Positions 21,161 through 29,774 of a DNA stretch of 41,479 nt are shown one piece after another. Source of the DNA: Erysipelotrichales bacterium (lineage in GTDB: Bacteria; Bacillota_I; Bacilli_A; RFN20; CAG-826); assembly GCA_022508525.1 (NCBI GenBank), contig JAFLVA010000013.1, positions 1 to 41,479 on the forward strand, written 5' to 3'. Every line of letters starts with the position of its first letter. Position 1 is the first letter of the stretch. The notes under the pieces were generated by a model. The model was not told where the DNA came from, searched no databases, and was given only the letters and a program-made list of their open reading frames with translations. Position numbers and translations under genes: made by a program.

Positions 21161-21263
21161 AAATATTATAGCTACAATTTAGTAAAAAATAAAGAGAAAG
21201 TGCACATTAGCCCAATTTGATGCATATATTTCATTGAACAATGAAAAAAGGAGATTTTTATTT

Positions 21264-21737
21264 ATGGATAGAATGACACCGCCGCCAAATTATTACGGTG
21301 CGCCATACCCGAATTTTAATCAAAATATGCCGAATCCACAAATGCAAGGGCCTCAACCACCTATGCCTAATGGGATAAATCCTAATCAACAGCAACAAAT
21401 ACAACCTCAACAACCAAGTGGCTATGAAGAAGCAATCTTTATGGAAAAAGGTCCACTAAATGTACAACAAAACAATGACCAAATTTGTATGAATTATACA
21501 TATGCGGACATCGCCCAAGCTAATAGAGGAAAAAAAGTTAAAGTGTTTTGCTCATTTACTGATGCAAGTGAATGGCATGATGTAACATTCGAGGGTAGAA
21601 TTCTTTATGGTGCTGTGGATCACATAGCAATTGAATCAGAGGATAATCCAAGTCATTATATGGTTATATTAGGTGTGTATATCGATTATATGATGTTTTT
21701 TGACAAGCCTAATGTCCCAGCAAAAAGATCCATTTAA
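21264..21737 (+). CDS. GerQ-like spore coat / cortex-lytic-associated protein
   Basis: The 157-residue protein starts with a Pro/Gln/Asn-rich disordered region (residues 1-60) and ends in a compact beta-rich domain. Shared with B. subtilis GerQ (YwdL) are RGKKVKVFCSFTDASEW, F.G.I...VDHIAIES and the YMVILGVYIDYMMFF ending. GerQ is a coat protein needed for CwlJ function in germination and is cross-linked by transglutaminase. In B. subtilis it lies close to ung, as here. The start at 21264 follows an AAAGGAG by ten bases. Whether this organism sporulates is not shown by the window, so the protein could have been repurposed. Its stop lies in a shared terminator. Confidence 0.7.
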   Translation: MDRMTPPPNYYGAPYPNFNQNMPNPQMQGPQPPMPNGINPNQQQQIQPQQPSGYEEAIFMEKGPLNVQQNNDQICMNYTYADIAQANRGKKVKVFCSFTDASEWHDVTFEGRILYGAVDHIAIESEDNPSHYMVILGVYIDYMMFFDKPNVPAKRSI

Positions 21738-21749
21738 AATGGATCTTTT
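21723..21749. terminator. Bidirectional terminator between gerQ-like gene and ung
   Basis: A 12-bp perfect stem (AAAAGATCCATT and complement, 3-nt loop) spans the stop codons of both convergent genes. Confidence 0.85.
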
Positions 21750-22407
21750 AATTTTGCCAATTTATTTCAGATTCCCCATGATCTTTTAAAAATTTATTAG
21801 CTTTTAAGAAATGATATTGATTAAAGAATCCGCCTCTATTTGCAGATAATGGTGAAGGATGCGTCGATTCTAAAATTAAATGATTAGGATTATTTAAATA
21901 TTTTTTTAAACTTCTAGCGTAGCTTCCCCATAAAATAAACACAATTGGCTGGTTTTGCTCGTTAATTGCGGATAAAACATCTTGAACAAATAAATCATAA
22001 CCAATGTTTTGATGAGATAGAGGCATCGATTTTCTAACGCTTAAGATAGTATTTAATAAAAGTACTCCTTGCTTTGCTAAATATGTTAAATCTCCATCAT
22101 TTCTCATTTTAATTCCAAAATTATTTTCTATTTCTTTATATATATTTTGAAGTGATGGTGGCAAAGGTACACCAGTAGGAACTGAAAAAGATAATCCCAT
22201 AGCTTGATTTTCTTCATGATATGGATCTTGGCCAATTATTACCACCTTAACATTTTTAAGAGGTGTTAACTGAAACGCCTTAAACATGTCTTTTCTTGGT
22301 GGATAAACAGTATGAGTGGCGTATTCTTTCGATAATATTTGATTCATCTTTTTCGCATATTCTTTTTGCTTAACAATCAAAAATAATTCTTCCCATGTTG
22401 CAATCAT
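21748..22407 (-). CDS. ung: Uracil-DNA glycosylase, family 1
   Basis: Ung removes uracil from DNA in base excision repair. The 219-residue protein has the water-activating motif GQDPYH (Asp61), the uracil-binding PPSLQNIYKE, LLLNTILSV and the minor-groove loop HPSPLS (His183). All catalytic residues are present and length is normal. It lies three bases past the membrane-protein gene upstream on the same strand, so they are probably cotranscribed. Confidence 0.97.
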   Translation of the reverse strand: MIATWEELFLIVKQKEYAKKMNQILSKEYATHTVYPPRKDMFKAFQLTPLKNVKVVIIGQDPYHEENQAMGLSFSVPTGVPLPPSLQNIYKEIENNFGIKMRNDGDLTYLAKQGVLLLNTILSVRKSMPLSHQNIGYDLFVQDVLSAINEQNQPIVFILWGSYARSLKKYLNNPNHLILESTHPSPLSANRGGFFNQYHFLKANKFLKDHGESEINWQN

Positions 22408-22410
22408 TTT

Positions 22411-23682
22411 TTACTCCACCTTATCATCTTGTTTATCTTCTTCGCTTACCAAATCCTTTAATGGTACTGCCCTAGGTTTTACCGGAATTACTTTAACAGG
22501 CTTACGCAGTTTTGTTGGATTCAAAGGCTTGATAATTTGTTCTTTTTCATCTTTCACTTTTTCATTATTTGGTTCTTTTGGAAATTCTTCCAAATTTGGA
22601 GAGTTTTTTGTGTCTAAAACATCAAATTTAGAATCCAGAATAATATCTGGTTCCTTGATTTTTTTAACATCCGTCACTATTTCTTCATTTGTCACTTCTT
22701 TGACAATATTTGCACTAGTGCTATCAATCGATGGATAAATAATTCGTAATGGCTTTCTTTCTAAATTCGGCTTTGCAACTTCAAACGTCTCTCTTTCTTC
22801 AACACCAAGATCAACAATACCTTGTGCTAAATCATCAAAGTAATTTTGGCGTGAAGTTTTTTCTTTTTCATTTATTTCCTTGATATCTATAGTAGCGATT
22901 GTATCCACAATAGATTTGTTGTGTGTAAATTTAGCGTGCTCCAAAATATCAATATTTTCCACAATGTTTTCTTCATTTTGCAAAGCACTAACTCGTTTTT
23001 CATGTGCTTTTAATGCTCTTTTTGCCTTGGCTTTTGCCATTGGTTTTTTAAATACAACAGCAAAGAAAGAAAATATAATCCAATAAAGTCCTCCCACAAC
23101 GATAAACCCGATTAGTAAAATAACAAATTTAATTCCATCATCTTGTTCAATTAATGGAATAGCGTTGTTATTATAAAAATCAATATTTTGTTCGAAAATT
23201 GCATATATATTTGATGCATTAACAGAAAAGTTTTCTTGCATATCTTTAGAATTTAGCAAGAAATAATATAAAAGCCACAAATTCAACGGCAACCATATAA
23301 ACGCCAAACGTAAAATAGGAATTCTTTTTTCAAAAAACACCGGATCAAATTCACTTTTTGGAGTTAACTCATCATTTTGAGGTTTGAAATCTTTTTTTCT
23401 TTTTTTCTCCATTATTGCAAAAACAGAAAAATATATTGCAAAAATAATGACATTTAAAATAAATAAACTTATGGTATTTGCAATTATGTAATTTGTTTCG
23501 CCATTTTCTACAAAAGTAGGCAAATGGAGCAATCTACTAAGCGCAGTTAAAATTATATTAAGCAAATCTCTTATCCATAAAAAGAATTGTGGTAAACCAC
23601 TTGCAATACTAGGAGTTAAAAACAAAATAGACAAAATTAGTTCTAAAATTATGAACACCAAGGGGAAAATCCATTTTTTCAT
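22411..23682 (-). CDS. Membrane protein with long acidic/basic cytoplasmic tail, unknown function
   Basis: Not recognised. The 423-residue product has about four transmembrane helices in the first 215 residues (near 5-25, 65-90, 120-145 and 185-215). A strongly basic stretch (KKPMAKAKAKRALKAHEKR) follows, then about 190 residues of low-complexity, Glu/Lys/Pro-rich sequence likely to be disordered. The ATG at 23682 follows GAGGAG by about nine bases; the track-extending TTG upstream overlaps that site. Cotranscription with ung looks likely. The layout suggests a membrane scaffold but this is only inference. Confidence 0.6.
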   Translation of the reverse strand: MKKWIFPLVFIILELILSILFLTPSIASGLPQFFLWIRDLLNIILTALSRLLHLPTFVENGETNYIIANTISLFILNVIIFAIYFSVFAIMEKKRKKDFKPQNDELTPKSEFDPVFFEKRIPILRLAFIWLPLNLWLLYYFLLNSKDMQENFSVNASNIYAIFEQNIDFYNNNAIPLIEQDDGIKFVILLIGFIVVGGLYWIIFSFFAVVFKKPMAKAKAKRALKAHEKRVSALQNEENIVENIDILEHAKFTHNKSIVDTIATIDIKEINEKEKTSRQNYFDDLAQGIVDLGVEERETFEVAKPNLERKPLRIIYPSIDSTSANIVKEVTNEEIVTDVKKIKEPDIILDSKFDVLDTKNSPNLEEFPKEPNNEKVKDEKEQIIKPLNPTKLRKPVKVIPVKPRAVPLKDLVSEEDKQDDKVE

Positions 23683-23789
23683 TTTGCTCAACTCCTCTAA
23701 ATATTATAATAAACTATTTTTAGCTAGAACGTATAAATATTTTACAAATATTTAAGATAAACGTGTATAATAAAAAGCGAGGATAGCTT

Positions 23790-24857
23790 ATGAGAATTTT
23801 ATTTGTGTTTAACCACCCTGCTCCATATAAGGTGAATCTATTAAATGAATTATCAATCTATCACAAGATTGATGTCATTTTTGAACGCAAAAAAAATAGC
23901 AATAGACCAAAAGATTTCTATTATAAAGAAGAATATCATTTCAATCAAAAATTTATTAAAGGCCTACCTTTTGGTGACGAAAATATTTTTAGTTTAGAAT
24001 TAAAAACTTTCATCAAAAACAATCATAAAAATTATGATTTAATTATTATGAATGGCTATTCCACTTTAGCGGAAATTATCGCAATAAAGTATATGATAAA
24101 AAACAAAATACCTTACGCATTATATATAAATGGTGGAGTAATTAAAAAAGATTCAAAACCAAAATTAAAGTTTAAAAGAAAGCTTATATCAAATGCTTTT
24201 TGTTATTTTTCGCCATCAAAAAAAGCCGATGAATATTTAATACATTATGGAGCTAGTCCAAAAGATATACACCATTACGTATACTCTACAATATATAAAG
24301 AAGAAATTTATTATGGAAATAATAAAAAACATATATCCTCTATAAACGAAATGAATTTTGTCACATTTGGACAATTTATTTCACGAAAAAATAATATGCA
24401 ACTACTAGAGATTTCTAAACAGTTCGGATTAAAACTTACGTTAATTGGATCTGGTGTAGAAGAACAAAAATATAGAGATTATATAAATGATAATAATATT
24501 AGTCATTTAGTTAGTATTAAACCATTTTTAAAGCATTCTGATTTATTAAAAGAACTAAGAAACTATGATTGCTTTATAACTCTTTCTAAAGAAGACATTT
24601 ATGGTCACATGATTAATGAGGCTTTGTCACAAGGTTTGCCTACTATTTGTTCGAACAAAATTGTATCTGCCTACAAATTAATTAATAAAGAATCAGGAAT
24701 AATGGTAAACATAGACTCTAATTTAGATATAGAAAGTGCATTAAATTATATATTTAATAATTATGAAAACTTCAAATGTCAAAGTATTAGTGAGCAAAAC
24801 ACAATTGAAGCAATGATTGAATCACATCTCACTATTTTAAAGGAGATGGAAAAATGA
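23790..24857 (+). CDS. Glycosyltransferase, GT4-like (GT-B fold)
   Basis: The 355-residue protein opens with ILFVFNHPAPYKVNLLNEL, typical of GT4 enzymes, and has the C-terminal nucleotide-sugar signature DIYGHMINEALSQGLP. In the usual E-x7-E pair the first Glu is replaced by Asp here. It is cytosolic with no membrane span and probably extends a lipid-linked surface glycan; donor and acceptor sugars cannot be told from sequence. TATAAT at 23766-23771 and a GAGGA site precede it. Its TGA overlaps the ATG of the next glycosyltransferase. Confidence 0.82.
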   Translation: MRILFVFNHPAPYKVNLLNELSIYHKIDVIFERKKNSNRPKDFYYKEEYHFNQKFIKGLPFGDENIFSLELKTFIKNNHKNYDLIIMNGYSTLAEIIAIKYMIKNKIPYALYINGGVIKKDSKPKLKFKRKLISNAFCYFSPSKKADEYLIHYGASPKDIHHYVYSTIYKEEIYYGNNKKHISSINEMNFVTFGQFISRKNNMQLLEISKQFGLKLTLIGSGVEEQKYRDYINDNNISHLVSIKPFLKHSDLLKELRNYDCFITLSKEDIYGHMINEALSQGLPTICSNKIVSAYKLINKESGIMVNIDSNLDIESALNYIFNNYENFKCQSISEQNTIEAMIESHLTILKEMEK

Positions 24858-26008
24858 AATTAATATATTTAACTACAGCATCTACTAATGTGGATTATGA
24901 GACAATAATAAATTATTGCTTTGAAACACCAAATCCAAGTAACCAAAATTTTCATAATGCTTTAATTCGCGCGTTTGCCTGTTTTCATAATATTGAAGTT
25001 GTTTCTACATCATTAATAAATAGCGAAAAACTGACAAAAGAAAATGTAAAACGTTCAGAAGCATACGAGAATCACATACACTATAACTATTTACCAATAA
25101 AAAATGGAAAATTCCAAAAATATTTTACTATCAAGAAAAGTCTCACAAAATTTTTAAAAAAGCAATTAAAAGCAAATGGCAATAAAGAATTATTATTAGT
25201 TATAGATGCCATGAACTTAACTCTTTCTAACATTGGACAACAATTTGCAAAAAAACATCATATTAAAACTCTAGGAATAATTACCGATAATCCTAATTTG
25301 ATTTCTAATTTATCCCAAACAAACAAGACAAGATTCCTTAAACATTTTGCAAAATTTGATTATTATCTATGCTTAAACGACAATCTAAATAAACTTGCCA
25401 ATAAAAACAAAAGGCCATATGTGATAATCAACGGAATATTTAATAAAACAAGCTTAAAAAGTTCAAAAGATTCTCCAGATTACTTTTTCTTTGGTGGCGC
25501 TTTATATGAAAAATATGGTGTAAAAACATTAGTTCATGCTTTTTTAAATGCTGATGTAGATTCTAAGTTACTTATTGCCGGTGATGGTCCATTAAAAGAA
25601 TATATTGTCAGAAAAGCAATGAGAACTCGTCGAATCACCTATTTAGGCACTGTTTCACAAGCCATCTTACAGAATTATGAAAATAATTCCATCGCAAATA
25701 TTAACCCCCGTCCTCTGACAACCGATTTTGATGCATATTGCATTCCATCTAAAGTTATTGAGTACGCAACTAGCAAATCCATAACAATATCAACGCATCA
25801 TCCAATACTTTACAAAACTTTTGGCTCTTCACTCGTTTGGACCAAAGATGATGAGAAATCTTTGACTGACATCATCGAACAAGTAGCAAAAATGTCTAAA
25901 ACCGAACGTGATAAAAAAATAAATCGTGCCAATCGTATTGCCGAGGATAATTACTCAATTAACAAAGTATCAGTTATGTTAAAAGATTTTTTAAAAACAG
26001 TTAGCTAA
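24854..26008 (+). CDS. Glycosyltransferase, GT4-like
   Basis: The 384-residue protein has a GT-B C-terminal domain with FFGGALYEKYGVKTLVHAF, LLIAGDGPLKEYI and the NPRPLTTDFDAYCIPSKVIEYATS signature, the pattern for GT4 enzymes of capsule and exopolysaccharide loci. The N-terminal half is less conserved. Substrates unknown. It overlaps the upstream gene by ATGA, and AAAGGAG lies inside the end of that gene, so the two are made together and may act in sequence on one glycan. The TAA stop sits in a 14-bp hairpin. Confidence 0.82.
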   Translation: MKLIYLTTASTNVDYETIINYCFETPNPSNQNFHNALIRAFACFHNIEVVSTSLINSEKLTKENVKRSEAYENHIHYNYLPIKNGKFQKYFTIKKSLTKFLKKQLKANGNKELLLVIDAMNLTLSNIGQQFAKKHHIKTLGIITDNPNLISNLSQTNKTRFLKHFAKFDYYLCLNDNLNKLANKNKRPYVIINGIFNKTSLKSSKDSPDYFFFGGALYEKYGVKTLVHAFLNADVDSKLLIAGDGPLKEYIVRKAMRTRRITYLGTVSQAILQNYENNSIANINPRPLTTDFDAYCIPSKVIEYATSKSITISTHHPILYKTFGSSLVWTKDDEKSLTDIIEQVAKMSKTERDKKINRANRIAEDNYSINKVSVMLKDFLKTVS

Positions 26009-26026
26009 TTATTTAGCTAACTGTTT
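25995..26026. terminator. Hairpin terminator between convergent glycosyltransferase genes
   Basis: A perfect 14-bp stem (AAACAGTTAGCTAA and complement, loop TTAT) contains both stop codons. A TTTTT run follows on the minus strand; the plus side has only TTT, so it is better for the minus gene. Confidence 0.78.
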
Positions 26027-27208
26027 AAGTTCATGCTCGATTTTCGACATTATTATTTTTGCGCCAAAATTTTCTTTATAAAACCTATAATTATTTAAAG
26101 CAAGTTCTTCTTTTTCTTTTTTAGTTAAAGAGTCAAATTTTATAAACGCATCTTTAAGTGAGTTGGCATCGCAATCACTAATAATGCTTCCTTTTGCATT
26201 TTTTAGTACTTCTCGACCATCTCCGCTAATAGCAGCGATTATTGGTCTTTTTTGTGACATATAGAAAGTCAATTTATTAGGTATTGTTTTTCCCACAATA
26301 CCAGAATCTTTTAATCCTAAATAAAGAGCATCGGCATTTTGAAAATATTTAATAGCAGTACCACTTTGAATAGCGCCTAAATAAATTATATTTTCATCTA
26401 ACCCGAGGTTTTTAATTTCACTTAGCAAGTAATCTTTAAGAGATCCCAAACCAATTACATAAATACGAATCTTAATAGTTTGCCTTGCTAAATCAACTGC
26501 CTCGATTAATTCTTTTATTAATTGAATTCTCCCTATATTTCCACAATAAACAATATTTAAATATGTCTTATCATATTCAACAACCTCATCATGAGATGGA
26601 ATCTTATATTCATTTGACAATTGTGGCACATATTTACAATTTTCAACATTATATCCAATTACATCTTTAAAATAATCTATAAATGACGGAGAAGAAACTA
26701 ATATTTTATCTGTGTTTTTATATAGTTTTCTTGACCATTTCAATAAAATTTTATATATGAGTCCATTTGGTTTTACCATTCCAGTTACTATTACAGACTC
26801 CGGCCACAAATCTAGACAGTGCAATACATGTTTTACTTTATGCTTTTTAGCATATTTAATTGCCGGCGCAATAGATATGACTGGTGATAAAGACACCGAG
26901 TATACAATATCAAAATCCTTATCAAGCTTTTTTACATATTTTTTTGCATTACGCCAAAATGACAGATAATTTTTTATGATTGATAATCTTGTACCTTTTC
27001 GAGGTATAACTTTTACTCGATGTACATTAACACCATTAATTATTTCAAATTTTACATTTTCATAACCAGGCATGATTCTATAATAACCGTAATTAGGAAG
27101 GCCAGTTAATACTGTAACCTCATTACCCGCTTTTACTAAATTTTCAGCAACTGACGCAACAGAAAATGGCTCTGGATAATAATATTGGCTAACAATTAAA
27201 ATTTTCAT
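26009..27208 (-). CDS. Glycosyltransferase, GT4, WbuB-like
   Basis: The 399-residue enzyme opens with ILIVSQYYYPEPFSVASVAE and carries HCLDLWPESVIVTG, YCGNIGR, a nucleotide-sugar region near YLGAIQSGTA and IPNKLTFYMSQKRPII. This set is typical of WbuB-type GT4 enzymes of O-antigen and capsule clusters (some transfer N-acetyl-fucosamine). The actual sugar here is unknown. The ATG at 27208 is used because AAGAGGTG precedes it; an in-frame GTG at 27217 is part of that site. It is transcribed opposite to the neighbouring glycan genes, divergently from the flippase. Confidence 0.85.
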   Translation of the reverse strand: MKILIVSQYYYPEPFSVASVAENLVKAGNEVTVLTGLPNYGYYRIMPGYENVKFEIINGVNVHRVKVIPRKGTRLSIIKNYLSFWRNAKKYVKKLDKDFDIVYSVSLSPVISIAPAIKYAKKHKVKHVLHCLDLWPESVIVTGMVKPNGLIYKILLKWSRKLYKNTDKILVSSPSFIDYFKDVIGYNVENCKYVPQLSNEYKIPSHDEVVEYDKTYLNIVYCGNIGRIQLIKELIEAVDLARQTIKIRIYVIGLGSLKDYLLSEIKNLGLDENIIYLGAIQSGTAIKYFQNADALYLGLKDSGIVGKTIPNKLTFYMSQKRPIIAAISGDGREVLKNAKGSIISDCDANSLKDAFIKFDSLTKKEKEELALNNYRFYKENFGAKIIMSKIEHELKQLAK

Positions 27209-27301
27209 GTTGGTCACCTCTTTTATATTTTAATATAAAAATTTAATGTTTTATAGTAATTTAATAAAATTAAGTTATAATATTTACCATAGGAGAGTAG
27301 T

Positions 27302-28759
27302 ATGAAGGATAATATTAGATATAGTGTAATAGTAAATCTAATTAGAACTCTAGTTCTAACTATTTTATCTTTTATCTCTTTTCCTTATGTTTGTAAAGCA
27401 TTACGAGCTAATGCCATGGGGACTTACACATGGGCGAACACATTTGTTTATTATTTTTTAATTATCGCTAGATCTGGTATACCAAATGTCGCAATCAGGG
27501 AATGCGCTAAAGTTAGAGAAAACAAAAACGAATTATCAAAAAAGGTACAAGAATTTTTTATAATACAAGGACTTTTAACCATAGTATCCTTCATATTAAT
27601 GTGTGTAATTATATTTTCCGTTAAAGAATTAGCAGATTGGAAAGAATTAATATTTATATTAAGCATAAACTTCGTAATTGGCGCCTTCTCCTTTGAATGG
27701 GTGTTTATTGCATTAGAAAAGCACTACTTTATTTCATTTAGATCAATAATTACTTTGGCATTAAGTGCAATTTTAATAATGAGTCTTGTCAAAAAACCTG
27801 AGGACATTTATCTTTACGCGGTATTTGCAATACTAACAACTATTCTTACTGTTATTATTAATTGCTTTGCATTGAAAAAATATGTGACATTTAAATATGT
27901 TGGAAAATATGATTTTAAACAGTATTTTAAGCCAATAATCATAATATTTATCATTTCACTAATATTAACTTTATATAATTCAACCGATACTTTTATACTA
28001 GGATTTTTAGACCCAGACAAAGCATTAGTTGCTAGTTATTCAGTTGGAATTAAAAGTATAGAAATTATCATAACATTAATAACGTCACTAGATGCCGTTT
28101 TCATACCACGTGCAACAAAATACTATAAAATGGAGAACAAATATTTCTTTCATAATTTGACAAGATATGGATTTAATATTTGTTTGTTTATTGCTATACC
28201 AGCCGTTGTTACAATGGCCGCTTTATCTAGACAGATTACTGTAATAATTTCTAATGGCACCGAAGGATACGTTGATGCAGATTTAATTTTAATAATCCTT
28301 GTTTCTATGTCCTTAACTTTCTCACTTGCTGATATGATTTATGAGCAGGTTCTTCTACCAATGAAAAAAGAGAAATATTATTTATTTACGTTATTAATGG
28401 GAACAATTTTAAATATTGGCGGTTCTATCTCTTTGGGACTTTTATTTAAAGACAATCCTGCAATCGGTGTTGCAATTGCCACAATGCTTGCAGATGTTGT
28501 CGTACTTGGAAATTTAATTTTCTTAGCCAAAGATTACGCTATTAAGGCATTATTTAATAAAAACTCTTTAAAATTAGTTATTGCCGGTCTTTTAGTTGCG
28601 ATATCATCTTTTGTGCTTGTAAAGTTCCTACCTATAAGAAATAACATTGTTCAAATGGTAGTGGTTGTTCTTGTCGGTGCAGTTATTTACCTAGGATCTC
28701 TTGTGTTGATGAAAGAAAACTTGGTAATGTCATTTATCAATAGAACTGAAAAAAAATAG
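27302..28759 (+). CDS. Polysaccharide flippase (Wzx-type, MOP superfamily)
   Basis: The 485-residue protein has about 12-14 hydrophobic spans and the Wzx-type opening YSVIVNLIRTLVLTILSFISFPYVCKAL, then GTYTWANTFVYYFLIIARSGIP and IRECAKVR, hallmark pieces of oligosaccharide flippases. It would flip lipid-linked glycan units across the membrane. A TATAAT (about 27275-27280) and an AGGAG site precede the ATG. No initiating sugar-phosphate transferase or polymerase is in the window, so the glycan route is incomplete here. Confidence 0.9.
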   Translation: MKDNIRYSVIVNLIRTLVLTILSFISFPYVCKALRANAMGTYTWANTFVYYFLIIARSGIPNVAIRECAKVRENKNELSKKVQEFFIIQGLLTIVSFILMCVIIFSVKELADWKELIFILSINFVIGAFSFEWVFIALEKHYFISFRSIITLALSAILIMSLVKKPEDIYLYAVFAILTTILTVIINCFALKKYVTFKYVGKYDFKQYFKPIIIIFIISLILTLYNSTDTFILGFLDPDKALVASYSVGIKSIEIIITLITSLDAVFIPRATKYYKMENKYFFHNLTRYGFNICLFIAIPAVVTMAALSRQITVIISNGTEGYVDADLILIILVSMSLTFSLADMIYEQVLLPMKKEKYYLFTLLMGTILNIGGSISLGLLFKDNPAIGVAIATMLADVVVLGNLIFLAKDYAIKALFNKNSLKLVIAGLLVAISSFVLVKFLPIRNNIVQMVVVVLVGAVIYLGSLVLMKENLVMSFINRTEKK

Positions 28760-28831
28760 TAAATTCTATATAATTACTGTTTTTTTAATTATATGTCACT
28801 CTGACTCTTCATATCATGTGGTTAATTTGAC

Positions 28832-28858
28832 TTGTCCACAAAATGAGGACAACTGAAA
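28832..28858. repeat. 27-nt palindromic repeat, copy A
   Basis: TTGTCC and GGACAA arms around ACAAAATGA, followed by CTGAAA. It is identical over 27 nt to 37783-37809. On the minus strand it could encode LSSFCGQVKLT, close to LSSFCRQLKLT of the Bro-N-Fic protein. It lies 5 nt beyond the reconstructed end of the NERD gene. Confidence 0.85.
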
Positions 28859-28863
28859 ATATT

Positions 28864-29558
28864 TTATTTGTAGTTTCTCTTAATGTTTTTAATATGTTCT
28901 TCTTTACTTATTCCATATACATTTTTTATATGTACAATTTGCCCAGATATTCTTTCAACAAAATCTTGTGAATATTTATTTTGGTTAGTTAAAGCTTCTA
29001 TTTTTTCAACTACAGCATTTAAATTATATATTTCATTACTAGTAATTCCAGTAATATCTCCAGCTAAAAAATAACTATCGATGTCATTTTAGGAGACGTG
29101 ACATCAAACATTTTTTTTAAAGAGTTGATATGTGTCGTATTTTGTTTAATAGGATTCCTCATTGTTTTGTTTTTCAGATTTCCTTTTTTAAAACAGACCC
29201 ATTCTTCATCACTTTCTTTTCCGTAAATAGTGCCAGTAATATATTTAGTTTCAATCACAAATACTCCTCCACGAGTGATAAGAACATGATCTATTTCCGT
29301 AGAATACTTTCCATTATATCTATCTTTAAATATAAATTCGTTAAATAATTGTCCATCATATTTTTTAGCAATTTCTTGTAATCTATTTGCAACAATACTC
29401 TCTCCTAATTCTCCTGCTTTTTCAATTTCTTTTTTATTAAATTTATCAAATGATATAGTTTTGAAATCACTTCTAAACACTAGGAAAATAGCAACAACAA
29501 GCGCACCAAGAATCAATATTACGAATACAATTATTAGTATAATAAGAACATCAAACAT
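28864..29558 (-). pseudogene. NERD-domain nuclease-like membrane protein, frameshifted
   Basis: The first 164 residues give an N-terminal transmembrane helix (residues 4-28) and a NERD domain with the PD-(D/E)xK-like elements AGELGESIVANRL, EIDHVLITRGGVFVIETKY and the WVCF strand. The frame then stops at TAG (29064-29066) inside a run of six T on the minus strand. Adding one T restores a frame continuing IVIFLAGDITGITSNEIYNL through to NIKRNYK and a TAA at 28864, giving about 231 residues, a usual length for small NERD proteins. So the gene has a single-base deletion in a homopolymer. It may be a true pseudogene, a phase-variable gene, or an assembly error. Family members are thought to act on DNA; the target is unknown. 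Confidence 0.8.
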
Positions 29559-29716
29559 TGAAAAATCACCCTCTGCTTTAAAATTATATTAAAAAATGTT
29601 TTCAATTAGTAACATTCATATTATAACATTTATTAATAATTTGAAAAATAACGCAATTTTGTCGCATTTTGCTCGTTTTTTTGAAAACGCTTTACAACAC
29701 ATTATTAGTTATTTTC

Positions 29717-29745
29717 TTGACATTTGAACGTTGCTTCTATAAAAT
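29717..29745 (+). promoter_or_regulatory. Promoter of the repeat lipoprotein
   Basis: TTGACA (29717-29722) and TAAAAT (29740-29745) are 17 bp apart, followed by the GGAAGGGTGG ribosome binding region before the ATG at 29775. Confidence 0.75.
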
Positions 29746-29774
29746 TTCACATATATAAAGGAAGGGTGGTTTAA

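Noticed and set aside
27220-27240. AT-only inverted repeat between the WbuB-like gene and the flippase
   Set aside because: Arms of nine bases made only of A and T are expected often in such AT-rich intergenic DNA; no supporting context.
28832-28858. Copy A of the palindrome as a transcription terminator of the NERD gene
   Set aside because: The stem is only 6 bp with a 9-nt loop and no T-run follows on either strand, and the same sequence occurs at a promoter.
28883-29074. Plus-strand 63-codon frame downstream of the flippase
   Set aside because: It is antisense to the reconstructed C-terminal part of the NERD gene, whose frame has better coding character.
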